A stretch of DNA of 45,500 bases from JAGNNV01 sp031392925 (GTDB lineage Bacteria; Acidobacteriota; Vicinamibacteria; Fen-336; JAGNNV01): positions 1 through 45,500 of the forward strand of contig JANMVV010000261.1 in the NCBI GenBank assembly GCA_031392925.1, written 5' to 3'. Below the pieces are notes generated by a model. That model saw nothing but the letters and a program-made list of their open reading frames with translations, did not search any database and was not told the DNA's origin. Position numbers and translations under genes: made by a program. Positions 25,125 to 35,696 of this stretch are shown one piece after another; position 1 is the stretch's first letter; each line of letters starts with the position of its first letter.

Positions 25125-27554
25125 ATGCGCCGCGCCATCGCCTTCATCATTCTCGTGAGCCTCGCCCTCGGGGCTTCCCCTGCGATGGCGGCGGACGAGT
25201 GGAAAGAGCTCTACCTCGACGCGAAGGACAAAGACATCCGGAACGGCCGGTTCGACGATGCGATCAAGCACCTCACTCGGGCGCTCGCCGATAAACCCGC
25301 GTCGAGCCTTGGGGAGCGCAGCTATTCGCTGGAGTTCTTCAACTACTTCCCCAACTACCAGCTCGGCCGCGCGTACATGGGCCTCCAGCGCCGCGAGGAC
25401 GCGATCGCGAGCTTCAAGGAAGAGCAGCGTCAGGGCCAGATCCAGAAAATCGCCGCTGACTACCAGGATCTGAAAAGACTCCTCAAGGAAGCGGAGGATC
25501 GCCAGAACCAGGAGACGGTTCGAGCCCTGAGGCAGCAGCTCGATCGCCTGCTGGCGGAAGCGGCGGACTTCGAAACCAGGGACCGGATCGATGACGCTAT
25601 TGCCAAGGCCCAGGAGGCGATGGCCCGGGCCCGGAACCTCGACCCCGCCGCCCAGACGAAAGTCACCAGCGTCCTCGAAGGCCTCCGCCAGAAGCAGACG
25701 GGGAAGGATACCGAGGCGCGCCTGCAAAGGGAGCGTGAGCTGCTGCAGCGCGAACTGGCGGAAGCCAGGAGGCTCCTCAACGCGGGACAGCACCGAGACG
25801 CCCTGGTCAAATTCGACGCGATCCTGAAGACCGATCCGGGAAACACCCAGGCCCACGACGGCCGCGCGGAAGCCCAGGACCGGCTTCTCGCCACCACCAC
25901 CCGGGAGAGCCGGTTGAAGGACCTCAGCGATGGCCGGCGCCTTTTCGAAGCGGGCTCCATCGACGAGGCGATACCGCTGCTGACCGAGGCGGCGACCGAC
26001 CCCACCCTGACCGAGGCCGTAACCCTCCTCAAGCGCGCCCAGGACATCAGCGCACAGCGGAGGAAGAGACAGGACAGCGACCGCCGGATCGGCGAATTGC
26101 GGCGGGAGGTGATCCAGCTCCTTTCGAAGAGCAACTTCACCGAAGCGAGCCTGCGGCTTAACCTGATCCTGGGTCTGGTGCCCGGCGACGACGACGCCAC
26201 CAAACGACTGGCCGACATCGACGAGCGCATGGCCCGGGATACCCGCGATCTACTCCTCGGCGACCGGGAACTCCCGGCCCTCGCGTTCGTGGCTCCCAAG
26301 CACCCGACCACCGAGACCGAGGAAGACACCATCACGGTCTCGGGGGTCGCCACCGACGATCGGGGCCTCGCCCGGATCACCATAAGGTCCGGGGCGCTGG
26401 TCACGCACAACACTGACCTCTCCAAGGAAGAGGAGGCCCGCACCCACACCTTCGACGAGTCCGTACCCCTGATCAAGGGCCTGAACCGCGTGGTGGTGTC
26501 GGTTGTCGATCGGAAGGGCCGGACCTTCGAGGCGGTGTTCACCGTCGACCGGAAGCCCACGCTGGTCGAGAACCCGTACTTCTACCCCCTGGTCGCTCTG
26601 TGCGCGGTGTCGCTGGTGGGCACCGGGGCCGGGGTCTACGCGGCGCGAAGACGCCGGGCGCTTCGGAACCGGTTCAACCCCTACATCGCCGGCGCGCCCG
26701 TTCTCTCGAACGCCATGTTCTTCGGACGGAAGAAGCTCCTGAGCCGCGTGCTCAACATGATCCACGCGAATTCCCTGATGATCACCGGAGACCGGCGCAT
26801 CGGCAAGACCTCGTTCATGCACCACCTCAAGATGGCGCTCGCCGACGACGAAGGAACGGAGTTCAAGTTCTTCCCGGTCTCCGTCGACCTTCAGGGCGTC
26901 CCCGAGCACACGTTCTTTCACACCATGATGTCGGAAATCGTGGATGCCCTCGGTCTCGCTCCCGAAACCCTCGCGGAACTGCGGTTCCGCTCGGAGAACG
27001 ACGACTACGACGACCGCGACTTCTCGCGCGACCTGCAGCGCGCGATCACCGACCTCAAGGGCCGCACCCCCAAGAAAGTCAAGCTCGCCCTCCTTCTCGA
27101 CGAAGTGGACGAGCTGAACGAGTACTCGGAGCGGGTCAACCAGAGGCTTCGCAGCGTCTTCATGAAGACGTTCTCCGAGAACCTGGTCGCGGTGATGAGC
27201 GGCGTCGGGATACGGAGGAGCTGGAAGAGCGAAGGCTCGCCCTGGTACAACTTCTTCGACGAGTTCGAGCTCTCCGGCCTCTCCCGCGACGAGGCCGAAG
27301 AGCTGATCCGGACCCCGGTGCAGGGGGTGTTCCGGTTCGAGGATGGAGCGGTCGAGAGAATCCTGAACCTCAGCGACCTCAAGCCCTACCTCATCCAGAA
27401 GTTCTGCATCCATTCGGTCAATCACATGATCGAGGAGGGACGATCCACCATCGCGGTCCGCGACGTGGTGGCGGTGGAGGCCCTGGTCCTTTCCGACGAA
27501 TCCGTGGCCCCCCGCGCCGCCGCCCGAACCGCAGACCAACCGAACCTTCAATAG
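25125..27554 (+). CDS. Membrane STAND-type ATPase with periplasmic TPR sensor
   Basis: An 809-aa protein built as sensor-TM-ATPase. A signal peptide (residues 1-22) is followed by TPR and coiled-coil helices rich in Glu/Arg (about 25-395), a beta-rich Ig-like domain (about 405-480, DTITVSGVATDDRGLARITI), one transmembrane helix (about 486-504) followed by Arg-rich residues, then a cytoplasmic NTPase starting at NPYIAGAPV (517) and FFGR. The Walker A is GDRRIGKTS (about 555-562) and the Walker B is LALLLDEVDEL (about 653-663). The C-terminal part (LSGLSRDEAEELI, PYLIQKFCIHSVNHM) matches the AAA_16/ATPase_2-like STAND group. Signal sensing outside the membrane is inferred from the topology; ligand and target are unknown. 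Confidence 0.85.
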   Translation: MRRAIAFIILVSLALGASPAMAADEWKELYLDAKDKDIRNGRFDDAIKHLTRALADKPASSLGERSYSLEFFNYFPNYQLGRAYMGLQRREDAIASFKEEQRQGQIQKIAADYQDLKRLLKEAEDRQNQETVRALRQQLDRLLAEAADFETRDRIDDAIAKAQEAMARARNLDPAAQTKVTSVLEGLRQKQTGKDTEARLQRERELLQRELAEARRLLNAGQHRDALVKFDAILKTDPGNTQAHDGRAEAQDRLLATTTRESRLKDLSDGRRLFEAGSIDEAIPLLTEAATDPTLTEAVTLLKRAQDISAQRRKRQDSDRRIGELRREVIQLLSKSNFTEASLRLNLILGLVPGDDDATKRLADIDERMARDTRDLLLGDRELPALAFVAPKHPTTETEEDTITVSGVATDDRGLARITIRSGALVTHNTDLSKEEEARTHTFDESVPLIKGLNRVVVSVVDRKGRTFEAVFTVDRKPTLVENPYFYPLVALCAVSLVGTGAGVYAARRRRALRNRFNPYIAGAPVLSNAMFFGRKKLLSRVLNMIHANSLMITGDRRIGKTSFMHHLKMALADDEGTEFKFFPVSVDLQGVPEHTFFHTMMSEIVDALGLAPETLAELRFRSENDDYDDRDFSRDLQRAITDLKGRTPKKVKLALLLDEVDELNEYSERVNQRLRSVFMKTFSENLVAVMSGVGIRRSWKSEGSPWYNFFDEFELSGLSRDEAEELIRTPVQGVFRFEDGAVERILNLSDLKPYLIQKFCIHSVNHMIEEGRSTIAVRDVVAVEALVLSDESVAPRAAARTADQPNLQ

Positions 27555-27574
27555 ATCGGAATCCGAAGGCAATC

Positions 27575-28618
27575 ATGCGCAATCCATTCATCGCCGGCAG
27601 CTGGGTCCGCGGCGACAACTTCTTCGGCCGCACCAACCTGCTGCGGGAGATCCTCGAGGGCTCGCGCGATTCGCTGTGGGTCATCGGCGCGCGACGCATG
27701 GGCAAGACGAGCCTGCTGAAGGAAATCGAGGCCCGCACCCAGGCGAGCAAGGAAACGCCCTACCTGGCCCTGTACTGGGACTTGCAGGGCAGCTCCGACG
27801 CGCGGGGTCTCGCCGACGGCCTCATCGCGAGCATCGAGGACAACGAGCATTTCCGCCGCGCCGCGGACGTCGATATCGACGCCATCGAGGACCTCTCCGT
27901 CACCGAAATGCTTCAGGCGGTGATCCGCCGGGCGGTCCGCTCGGGATGGAAGACCCTGATCCTCATGGACGAGGGCGAAGAACTGATCACGGTCGCGCGA
28001 AACGAAGTGGCGACGCTCGGTCGCCTGCGGCGCGTCCTTCAAAAGGGCCCGGAGGTTCGCTCGGTCATCACGGCCACGAGGCGGCTCGCGCGTCTCGATG
28101 AGACCGCGGCTCTCGTGACCTCGCCCTTCCTCCATGGCTTCCTCCCGCCCTCGTACCTGACTCCGCTCGAGGCCGAGGAGACGAGTGCCTTGCTCTCCCG
28201 GGGAGGTTTCGCGGAAACCGCGATCGCGGCCATTTCCGAGAAGACCGGGAACCAGCCCTTCCTGGTCCAGCTCATCGCCTCGCGCCTGTTCGAGAACAAG
28301 GATCTCGAGGGCACTCTCGATGTCGTGGCCAACGACGACATGGTCTCGAACTTCTTCTCCGTGGATTTCCAGACCCTCGAGTCGATCGAGCGCCGAATTC
28401 TCGAAGAGGTGGCGAGGGAGCGTTCGCTCTCCCCCGCTGAGATCGGCAGCGCCCTCTCCACTCCCGGTGACACCCTCGGTCCTCACCTGCTCGGCCTCGC
28501 TCAGATGGGTTACCTGAAGCAGGCGGGAGGCCGATACTCCATTGGAAACTGGTTCTTTGAAACGTGGCTCCGCCGGCAATCCCTGCTGCGCGGCGCCGCG
28601 CCCGACAACAAGCGCTGA
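27575..28618 (+). CDS. Soluble STAND-type ATPase, paralogue of the membrane ATPase
   Basis: A 347-aa cytoplasmic protein that aligns by eye with the NTPase half of the preceding gene: RNPFIAGSWV then FFGR at the N-terminus, Walker A GARRMGKTS (residues 38-46), Walker B LILMDEGEEL (128-137), arginine-containing ITATRRLARL (about 165-174) and the GNQPFLVQLI helix (225-234). The C-terminal 75 residues look like a winged helix (IERRILEEVARERSLSPAEIGSAL, then YLKQAGGRYSIGNWFFETWL). It starts at ATG 27575, 20 bp after the membrane ATPase. I infer that the two ATPases act together or compete. Confidence 0.87.
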   Translation: MRNPFIAGSWVRGDNFFGRTNLLREILEGSRDSLWVIGARRMGKTSLLKEIEARTQASKETPYLALYWDLQGSSDARGLADGLIASIEDNEHFRRAADVDIDAIEDLSVTEMLQAVIRRAVRSGWKTLILMDEGEELITVARNEVATLGRLRRVLQKGPEVRSVITATRRLARLDETAALVTSPFLHGFLPPSYLTPLEAEETSALLSRGGFAETAIAAISEKTGNQPFLVQLIASRLFENKDLEGTLDVVANDDMVSNFFSVDFQTLESIERRILEEVARERSLSPAEIGSALSTPGDTLGPHLLGLAQMGYLKQAGGRYSIGNWFFETWLRRQSLLRGAAPDNKR

Positions 28619-28632
28619 GTCAGGAGCCGTTC

Positions 28633-28881
28633 ATGGTCACAGGAGCCAACCGGGTTTTCGAGCATGCGGGCCGCGAGTTCCATATTCAGGTCGAGGATCT
28701 GACCTCGGGGGACACCGTGGAAGTGCGCGTTTACGACAAGGGCGCGGTGCTCTTCGTGAAGCGGCTGCCCTACGCCGAGGCGATCGCGGGAGCATCGTCG
28801 AGAGAGGACGCGATCCGGACGTTCATGGAGAAGACGATCCAGACGATCAGCGCTGCGATCGCCAAGGGGAAGATCGTTTAG
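28633..28881 (+). CDS. Small beta-rich protein, 82 aa, downstream of the ATPase pair
   Basis: An 82-aa protein (FEHAGREFHIQVEDLTSGD, VEVRVYDKGAVLFVKRLPY, FMEKTIQTISAAIAKGKIV) that looks like a few beta strands followed by a C-terminal helix. It resembles short proteins I associate with TPR or STAND neighbourhoods, but I cannot name a family. ATG 28633 with CAGGAG upstream is the real start; the frame extends further upstream only by overlap with the ATPase. It is 14 bp downstream of the soluble ATPase, so it is probably cotranscribed, possibly as adaptor, inhibitor or effector. The stop is followed after 3 bases by the repeat element. Confidence 0.75.
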   Translation: MVTGANRVFEHAGREFHIQVEDLTSGDTVEVRVYDKGAVLFVKRLPYAEAIAGASSREDAIRTFMEKTIQTISAAIAKGKIV

Positions 28882-28884
28882 CGC

Positions 28885-29095
28885 CCACTACCAGGTTCGT
28901 GCAGCGGGAGGTACCCACTCTCGTCATTGCGAGGGCTCATTCGTCTCGGTACCGGCCCGAAGCAAACCCGTCCTGCCACTCCCATCCCGCAGGCCCGGCA
29001 GTGAGGGGAGGGGGTTGCTTCGGCCCACTACCAACGGAGTTGGGCCTCGCAATGACGAGAGCGGGGTACTTCCCGCAGCACGAACCTGGTAGTGG
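28885..29095. repeat. Foldback repeat filling a convergent stop-to-stop gap
   Basis: Two arms of about 50 nt are near-perfect inverted repeats: 28885-28934 and 29045-29095 share CCACTACCAGGTTCGTGC at the ends and CTCTCGTCATTGCGAGG inside, with three mismatches and one gap over 51 positions. Between them, the GAAGCAAACCC block (28959-28969) and its inverted counterpart GGGGTTGCTTC (29011-29021) also face each other. The element runs from 4 nt after the small gene's stop to 4 nt before the ribBA stop, so it forms the entire intergenic region and could end transcription from both sides. It belongs to the same family as the copies at 1115-1219 and 1569-1650. Confidence 0.85.
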
Positions 29096-29098
29096 CGG

Positions 29099-30307
<1,209 letters not shown>

Positions 30308-30357
30308 GGGGGTTTCCTGGTTCTCTCGTCCGGGTCGATGGGCTCGAGGGCGCGATG

Positions 30358-30948
30358 CTACTTCGGGAGGAGCCTTTCCACGTACTTCGCTATCATGTCG
30401 ACCTCGACGTTCACGAGGTCCTGGACCTTCAGCCGGCCGAGGGTGGTGACTTCGAGGGTGTGGGGAATGACCGCGACCTTGACCCGCGGCCCGCTCACCT
30501 GCGCGCAGGTCAGGGAAACCCCGTCGAGGGCGATCGAGCCTTTCTCGACGCAGTACCGGGCGAGTTCAGCCGGAAGTTCGAACGTGATCTCGCTCGAGGA
30601 GCCGGTATCGCGGATCGAGGTTACGGTGGCGACGCCGTCCACGTGGCCCTGAACGAAATGGCCGTCGAGGCGCCCGGACAATCGCAGCGGCCGCTCGAGG
30701 TTGACCAGCGCCCCCGGGCGCAGTCGTTTGTCGAAGCGGGTTCGCGCCACCGTCTCGCGCGCGAGGTCGAAACGCAGGACGTCGCCTTCCATCTTCGTGG
30801 CGGTGAGGCAGCAGCCGTTCACGGCCACGGAGCCGCCAACTTCGAGATCCTCGGGCGCCTTCTTCGGACGGATCGCGAGGCGATAGATGTCTCCCCGGGG
30901 CTCGCAGGAGAGCACTTCGCCAAGGTCTTCGACGATTCCGGTGAACAT
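30358..30948 (-). CDS. ribE: Riboflavin synthase, alpha chain
   Basis: Dismutates 6,7-dimethyl-8-ribityllumazine to riboflavin. The 196-aa protein is two tandem lumazine-binding barrels, starting with the characteristic MFTGIVEDLGEVLS and later GHFVQGHVDGVATV, GSIALDGVSLT and VIPHTLEVTTLG. The ATG at 30948 uses TAGGAG as ribosome-binding site, part of which is the ribD stop codon, so translation of the two is coupled. No ribH (lumazine synthase) gene is present in the window, although it normally supplies the substrate. Confidence 0.97.
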   Translation of the reverse strand: MFTGIVEDLGEVLSCEPRGDIYRLAIRPKKAPEDLEVGGSVAVNGCCLTATKMEGDVLRFDLARETVARTRFDKRLRPGALVNLERPLRLSGRLDGHFVQGHVDGVATVTSIRDTGSSSEITFELPAELARYCVEKGSIALDGVSLTCAQVSGPRVKVAVIPHTLEVTTLGRLKVQDLVNVEVDMIAKYVERLLPK

Positions 30949-30956
30949 GATCGCTC

Positions 30957-32128
30957 CTACCTCTTCTCGCGGCGGACCCGCCGGTCGGGCCGGCGCTCGT
31001 AGACCTCGACCTCGAGGGCGCCCGGATCCGTGAGGCCGTAACGCAGGGTCGCGGAATCCTCGAGCGAGGCGCGCCTCATCGGCGCCGCGTCGGCGAGGGC
31101 CGCGGGATTCGTTCCCCCGACCACCGGCCGGCTCCCCCGTCCGCCGAGGATGAGGGGCGCCCGGAAGATCACCATCTCATCGAAGAGCCGCTCGCGGACG
31201 AACGAGCCCAGGACCTCCGACCCGCCTTCCACCAGAAGCGACCGGATGCCGCGAACGAAAAGAGCCGACAAAGCCGCGGCAATCGACACCCGCCCACCGC
31301 GCCCGTCCACCGAAACCACGGTGACGCCCTTGCTCTCAAGCGCCCGGCGACGGTGCTCGGCCGGCGGATCAGTGCCAACCACGATGACGGGATGGCGGCG
31401 CGCCGACTTCACGAGCCGGGAGGTGAGCGGCAGTCTCAGATGCGAATCGAGAACCACGCGAGCGTGCGGTCTTTGGGTGCGCGGCTCGGGAAGGAGCAGC
31501 GGGTCGTCCTGAAGCACGGTGTCGATACCGACGAGGACACCGTCGAACAGTCTTCTGAGGCGCCGCGCCGCCGCCCGCTGGGCCTTCGAAGTGATCCACT
31601 TGGATTCGCCTCTCGCGGTGGCGGTGCATCCGTCCAGGGTCATGCCGGCCTTGAGGGCCACGAAAGGACGCTGGCGCCGCATCGCGGTGTTGAAGTGAGC
31701 GGTGAGCCGGGCCGCAGCCGCGGCGCCGATGCTCTCTTCGACCTCGATCCCCGCCGCCCGCAGGAGCCTCACCCCTTTGCCGCGCACCTCCGGGTTGAAG
31801 TCGCGCACGCCGAAGACCACCCTCGCCACTCCCGCCCCGATGAGTCTCGGAGCGCAGGGCGGCGTGCGTTTCGCCGAATGCGGAGCGCAGGGTTCGAGGG
31901 TCACGTACGCGGTGGCGCCCTTCGCGCGTCCGCCGGCCCGAGCGAGGGCGATCGCCTCCGCGTGCGGCTCTCCGGCGCGGGCGTGGAATCCCTCGCCCAC
32001 CACGCGGCCGTTTCGAACCAGAACGCAACCCACGGGCGGATTGGGATTCGTCTCCCCGATCGCGAACTCCGCGAGTTCGATGGCGCGGCGCATGAAGCGC
32101 TCGTCCGCCGACGCGAGGGCGGTGGTCT

Positions 32129-32132
<4 letters not shown>
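30957..32132 (-). CDS. ribD: Riboflavin biosynthesis deaminase/reductase RibD
   Basis: Catalyses deamination and side-chain reduction of the pyrimidine intermediate. The 391-aa protein has an N-terminal CMP/dCMP-deaminase-like domain (PNPPVGCVLV, HAEAIALA, and EPCAPHSAKRTPPCAP, in which the two zinc cysteines are two residues further apart than the usual spacing) and a C-terminal NADPH-dependent reductase domain (FVALKAGMTLDGCTA, WITSKAQR, DGVLVGIDTVLQDDPLL, LLVEGGSEVLGSFV). The ATG at 32132 overlaps the ftsY stop by 4 bases (ATGA), coupling it to the secretion gene. It leads the ribD-ribE-ribBA series. Confidence 0.95.
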
Positions 32133-33028
<896 letters not shown>

Positions 33029-33048
33029 GAACCAAGTCTATTCGCCCT

Positions 33049-33073
33049 GCGACCACGGCGGCGCCGCGGTCGC
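33049..33073 (-). terminator. Terminator-like hairpin downstream of the TPR gene
   Basis: An 11-bp stem with one mismatch (GCGACCACGGC and GCCGCGGTCGC) and a 3-nt loop lies between the TPR gene stop (33079) and the ftsY start (33028). No T-tract follows on the minus strand, so termination is plausible rather than certain. It may instead be an attenuator of read-through into ftsY. Confidence 0.4.
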
Positions 33074-33078
33074 AAGGG

Positions 33079-33855
33079 TTACTTTTGGATTTGGCTTAGG
33101 CGCATGGCGGCCTGGCGGCCGGAGGCGCCGGCGGGGTCCTTCTTGATGACACCCTCGTAGGCGGCGCGGGCATCCTGGAAGCGGCCCACTTTCAGGTACG
33201 CGTCGCCAAGCGCCAGCTGGACCGCGCTGTTGCCGCCCGCTTCCTTCACTCCGGTTTCGAGCTGGAGGATGGCCGCGTCAGGCTGGCTCATGATCATCAG
33301 AATGTCGGCGATACTCACGTAGGACGCGGCGAGGGTCTTGTTCTTGTTCTGGGCGGCCTGGAACCACGTCATCGCCTCCGAGTATTCCTTCTCCTCGAAA
33401 AACGCCTGGCCCAGATTCCACCCCGTGACCTCGGGAGTCGGGCACTGCGGATCGGCGAAGGCCTTCGCAAGCTCGGCCTTGCCCTCGGTGCGCTTGCCCA
33501 GACGAAGCAGGGCGATGCCGAGGTCGTTCCGGGCGTCCACGTAGTCGGGGTTCGCGATCAGCGCCTTCTGCGCCGCGTCCACCGCCTTCTTCAAGTTGCC
33601 GTTGCGGCAGCCGGAGTCGTTCGGTTTGCACTTGTCCGCGAGCTGCGAATACGCGACGCTCATGCCCTTCATGTAGAAGGCGTTTCCGGGATCCTTCTTG
33701 AGCGCGGCCTCGATTTCCACCAGGGCGCGATCGGGGAAGCCGTCCCTCAGCAGCCTGACCCCCGCGCCGAACCGGATCTCCGCCTCCGCATCCTGGGCGG
33801 TGGCCGAGGCACTCACGGCCAGCAGCGCAGCTAGTGCGACACAGTGTCTCAACAT
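33079..33855 (-). CDS. Exported TPR protein
   Basis: A 258-aa protein with a signal peptide (MLRHCVALAALLAVSASATAQ, cleavage likely after TAQ) and about five tetratricopeptide repeats (LRDGFPDRALVEIEAALKKDPG; ALIANPDYVDARNDLGIALL; EEKEYSEAMTWFQAAQN; YLKVGRFQDARAAYEGVIKKDP). The plan resembles PilF/PilW-type TPR proteins, but no pilus genes lie nearby, so the role is open. The ATG at 33855 has AAAGGAG upstream. It lies 22 bp after the HD-GYP gene, on the same strand. Confidence 0.88.
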   Translation of the reverse strand: MLRHCVALAALLAVSASATAQDAEAEIRFGAGVRLLRDGFPDRALVEIEAALKKDPGNAFYMKGMSVAYSQLADKCKPNDSGCRNGNLKKAVDAAQKALIANPDYVDARNDLGIALLRLGKRTEGKAELAKAFADPQCPTPEVTGWNLGQAFFEEKEYSEAMTWFQAAQNKNKTLAASYVSIADILMIMSQPDAAILQLETGVKEAGGNSAVQLALGDAYLKVGRFQDARAAYEGVIKKDPAGASGRQAAMRLSQIQK

Positions 33856-33877
33856 GAAGGCTCCTTTTGCATGCCCC

Positions 33878-35689
33878 TCAGGAAACGCTCTTGAGCGGAG
33901 GCCCGTCGCGGCGCGACGCCACCGCCGCCACCCGGGCCTTGGCGGCCGTGAGTTCTCCCGAGGCCACGGCACGGGCCATGGCGTCGACGCATTGTGAATC
34001 GAACTTCTTCCCGGACAGAAACTGGAGACGGGCGACCGCGGCCTCGAAGGTCATCGCTTTCGAGTAGGGGCGGTCGGTGGTCATGGCGTCGAAGGCGTCG
34101 GCAACGCTCACCATGCGCCCGAGAAGCGGAATCTCCTCGCCCTTGAGGCCATCGGGATAACCGCTGCCGTCGAAGTTCTCGTGGTGCTGCAGACCCGGGC
34201 CGGCCAGGGCCTTGAGCTTGGGCACGGCTTCGAGGATTTGCGCGCCCTTGGCGGGGTGCTGCTTCATGATCTCGTACTCGTCGTCGGTGAGCGCCGAGGG
34301 CTTGCGCAGGATCCGGTCCTCGATACCGATCTTCCCGACATCGTGGATCAGACCCGACAGATGGACGTTCGCGATCTCGGTGTCGTTCATCCCGAGTTCC
34401 TTCGCGACCAGGGTCGAGTAGAAGGCGACTCTCTCCGAATGGCCGCGGGTGTAGGGATCCTTCGCATCGATGGCGTTCGCGAGCATGCGGACGGTGCCGA
34501 TGAAGAGCTCGCGGTTGGTGTCCGCCGCCTCGCGGATCTCCTCGACTGCTCTTTCGATGCGCTCGCCCATCACGTTGAAGGTGTCGCCCAGAACGCCCAC
34601 TTCGTTCTTGGTGGTGAGATGGACGCGGGTCTTGAAATCGCCGCGGGCGAGCTGAAGGGCCGCGTCGCGCAGAGTGCGGATGGGCTGGGTGATTTCGCGG
34701 GAGAGGAGAAGCCCCAGGCCGAGGGCGAGCAGGCTCACCAGGCTCACCACCAGGATGGAATTTCGGCGCATGGCGTTGGCGCCGGCGTAGGCCTTCGCCT
34801 CGTCGATCTGCGCGATGACGCCCCAGCCCGAATCGTCGGCCACCCGGATGAAGGTGCCGAGCATGTGCCGGGTCACGCCGTTCTCGTCCTTGAGAGTGAA
34901 GGGCATCGAGGCTGCGGCCTTGCTCCCGGTCTGAACGAACTCCTGGACGATGTCGATCCCCTTCAGATCCGCGCCGGTCGTGGCAACCTTGGGGTCGGAG
35001 TGGGCCACGAGCTTTCCGTCCGCGCTCACCACGTAGACGTCGAGAAGGCCGCCTTCGCCGGAGAGCCGGGTGAGCTGGACCACGCGCTCGAAAGTGGTGA
35101 TGGCGATGACCACGGCCTGGGCGGTTCCGTCCACGGCCAGCACGGGCTCGGCCGAGATCACCACCGGCTCCGAGAGCGTCGTCGACCACATCGGAGGCGT
35201 CGAGGTGGTCTGCCCCTTCAATCCGGCCAGGAACGCGGCCTGGATTCCGGACTGGAGGGCGGGCTCGGGCAGGGCCAGGCCCGATCGCGCCCCGAAGCCG
35301 TTCCGGTCCACCACGTTCACGGAGACGAGTGAAGAGGACTCGCCGGGAAATCGCTCGAGGGTGTGCCGCGCGGCCAGGCTGTCTATCCGCTTCTTGTAGT
35401 CGGCGGGGGAATCGATGGCGAGGCTCGTGGCCAGAGTCTGGACCACCGCGCGGGTGGAGGTACGGAACTGAGCGATCCACTCGGAGAGATGGCGGACCTT
35501 CGCGATCTGAAGCGACCGCTGGTCCAGCTCGAGGTCGGCCCGGGCCTGGTTGACCAGGTACCGCGAGGTGAGGACAAGGGGAACGAGAGCGGTCAGGAAG
35601 AGGAGCCCGAGCAGCGACCACAGGATGGAGCCGCGGGACCTGCGACCCTCGAGCCGCTTGAGGGCCTCGATCGGCTCGGTGTTGGGCAC
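33878..35689 (-). CDS. Membrane HD-GYP phosphodiesterase with sensory domain
   Basis: A 603-aa predicted c-di-GMP phosphodiesterase. Order: transmembrane helix (residues about 22-42), extracytoplasmic dCache-like sensory region (about 45-310), second TM (about 315-335), HAMP (LSREITQPIRTLRDAALQLARGDF), short coiled coil, and HD-GYP domain (about 390-580) with HSERVAFYS, HLSGLIHDVGKIGI and the HHENFDGSGYP signature intact. The start is a GTG at 35689. It is located 7 bp downstream of an FHA-GAF adenylate cyclase gene, linking two second-messenger systems in one operon; the ligand is unknown. Confidence 0.93.
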   Translation of the reverse strand: MPNTEPIEALKRLEGRRSRGSILWSLLGLLFLTALVPLVLTSRYLVNQARADLELDQRSLQIAKVRHLSEWIAQFRTSTRAVVQTLATSLAIDSPADYKKRIDSLAARHTLERFPGESSSLVSVNVVDRNGFGARSGLALPEPALQSGIQAAFLAGLKGQTTSTPPMWSTTLSEPVVISAEPVLAVDGTAQAVVIAITTFERVVQLTRLSGEGGLLDVYVVSADGKLVAHSDPKVATTGADLKGIDIVQEFVQTGSKAAASMPFTLKDENGVTRHMLGTFIRVADDSGWGVIAQIDEAKAYAGANAMRRNSILVVSLVSLLALGLGLLLSREITQPIRTLRDAALQLARGDFKTRVHLTTKNEVGVLGDTFNVMGERIERAVEEIREAADTNRELFIGTVRMLANAIDAKDPYTRGHSERVAFYSTLVAKELGMNDTEIANVHLSGLIHDVGKIGIEDRILRKPSALTDDEYEIMKQHPAKGAQILEAVPKLKALAGPGLQHHENFDGSGYPDGLKGEEIPLLGRMVSVADAFDAMTTDRPYSKAMTFEAAVARLQFLSGKKFDSQCVDAMARAVASGELTAAKARVAAVASRRDGPPLKSVS

Positions 35690-35696
35690 AGGAGTC

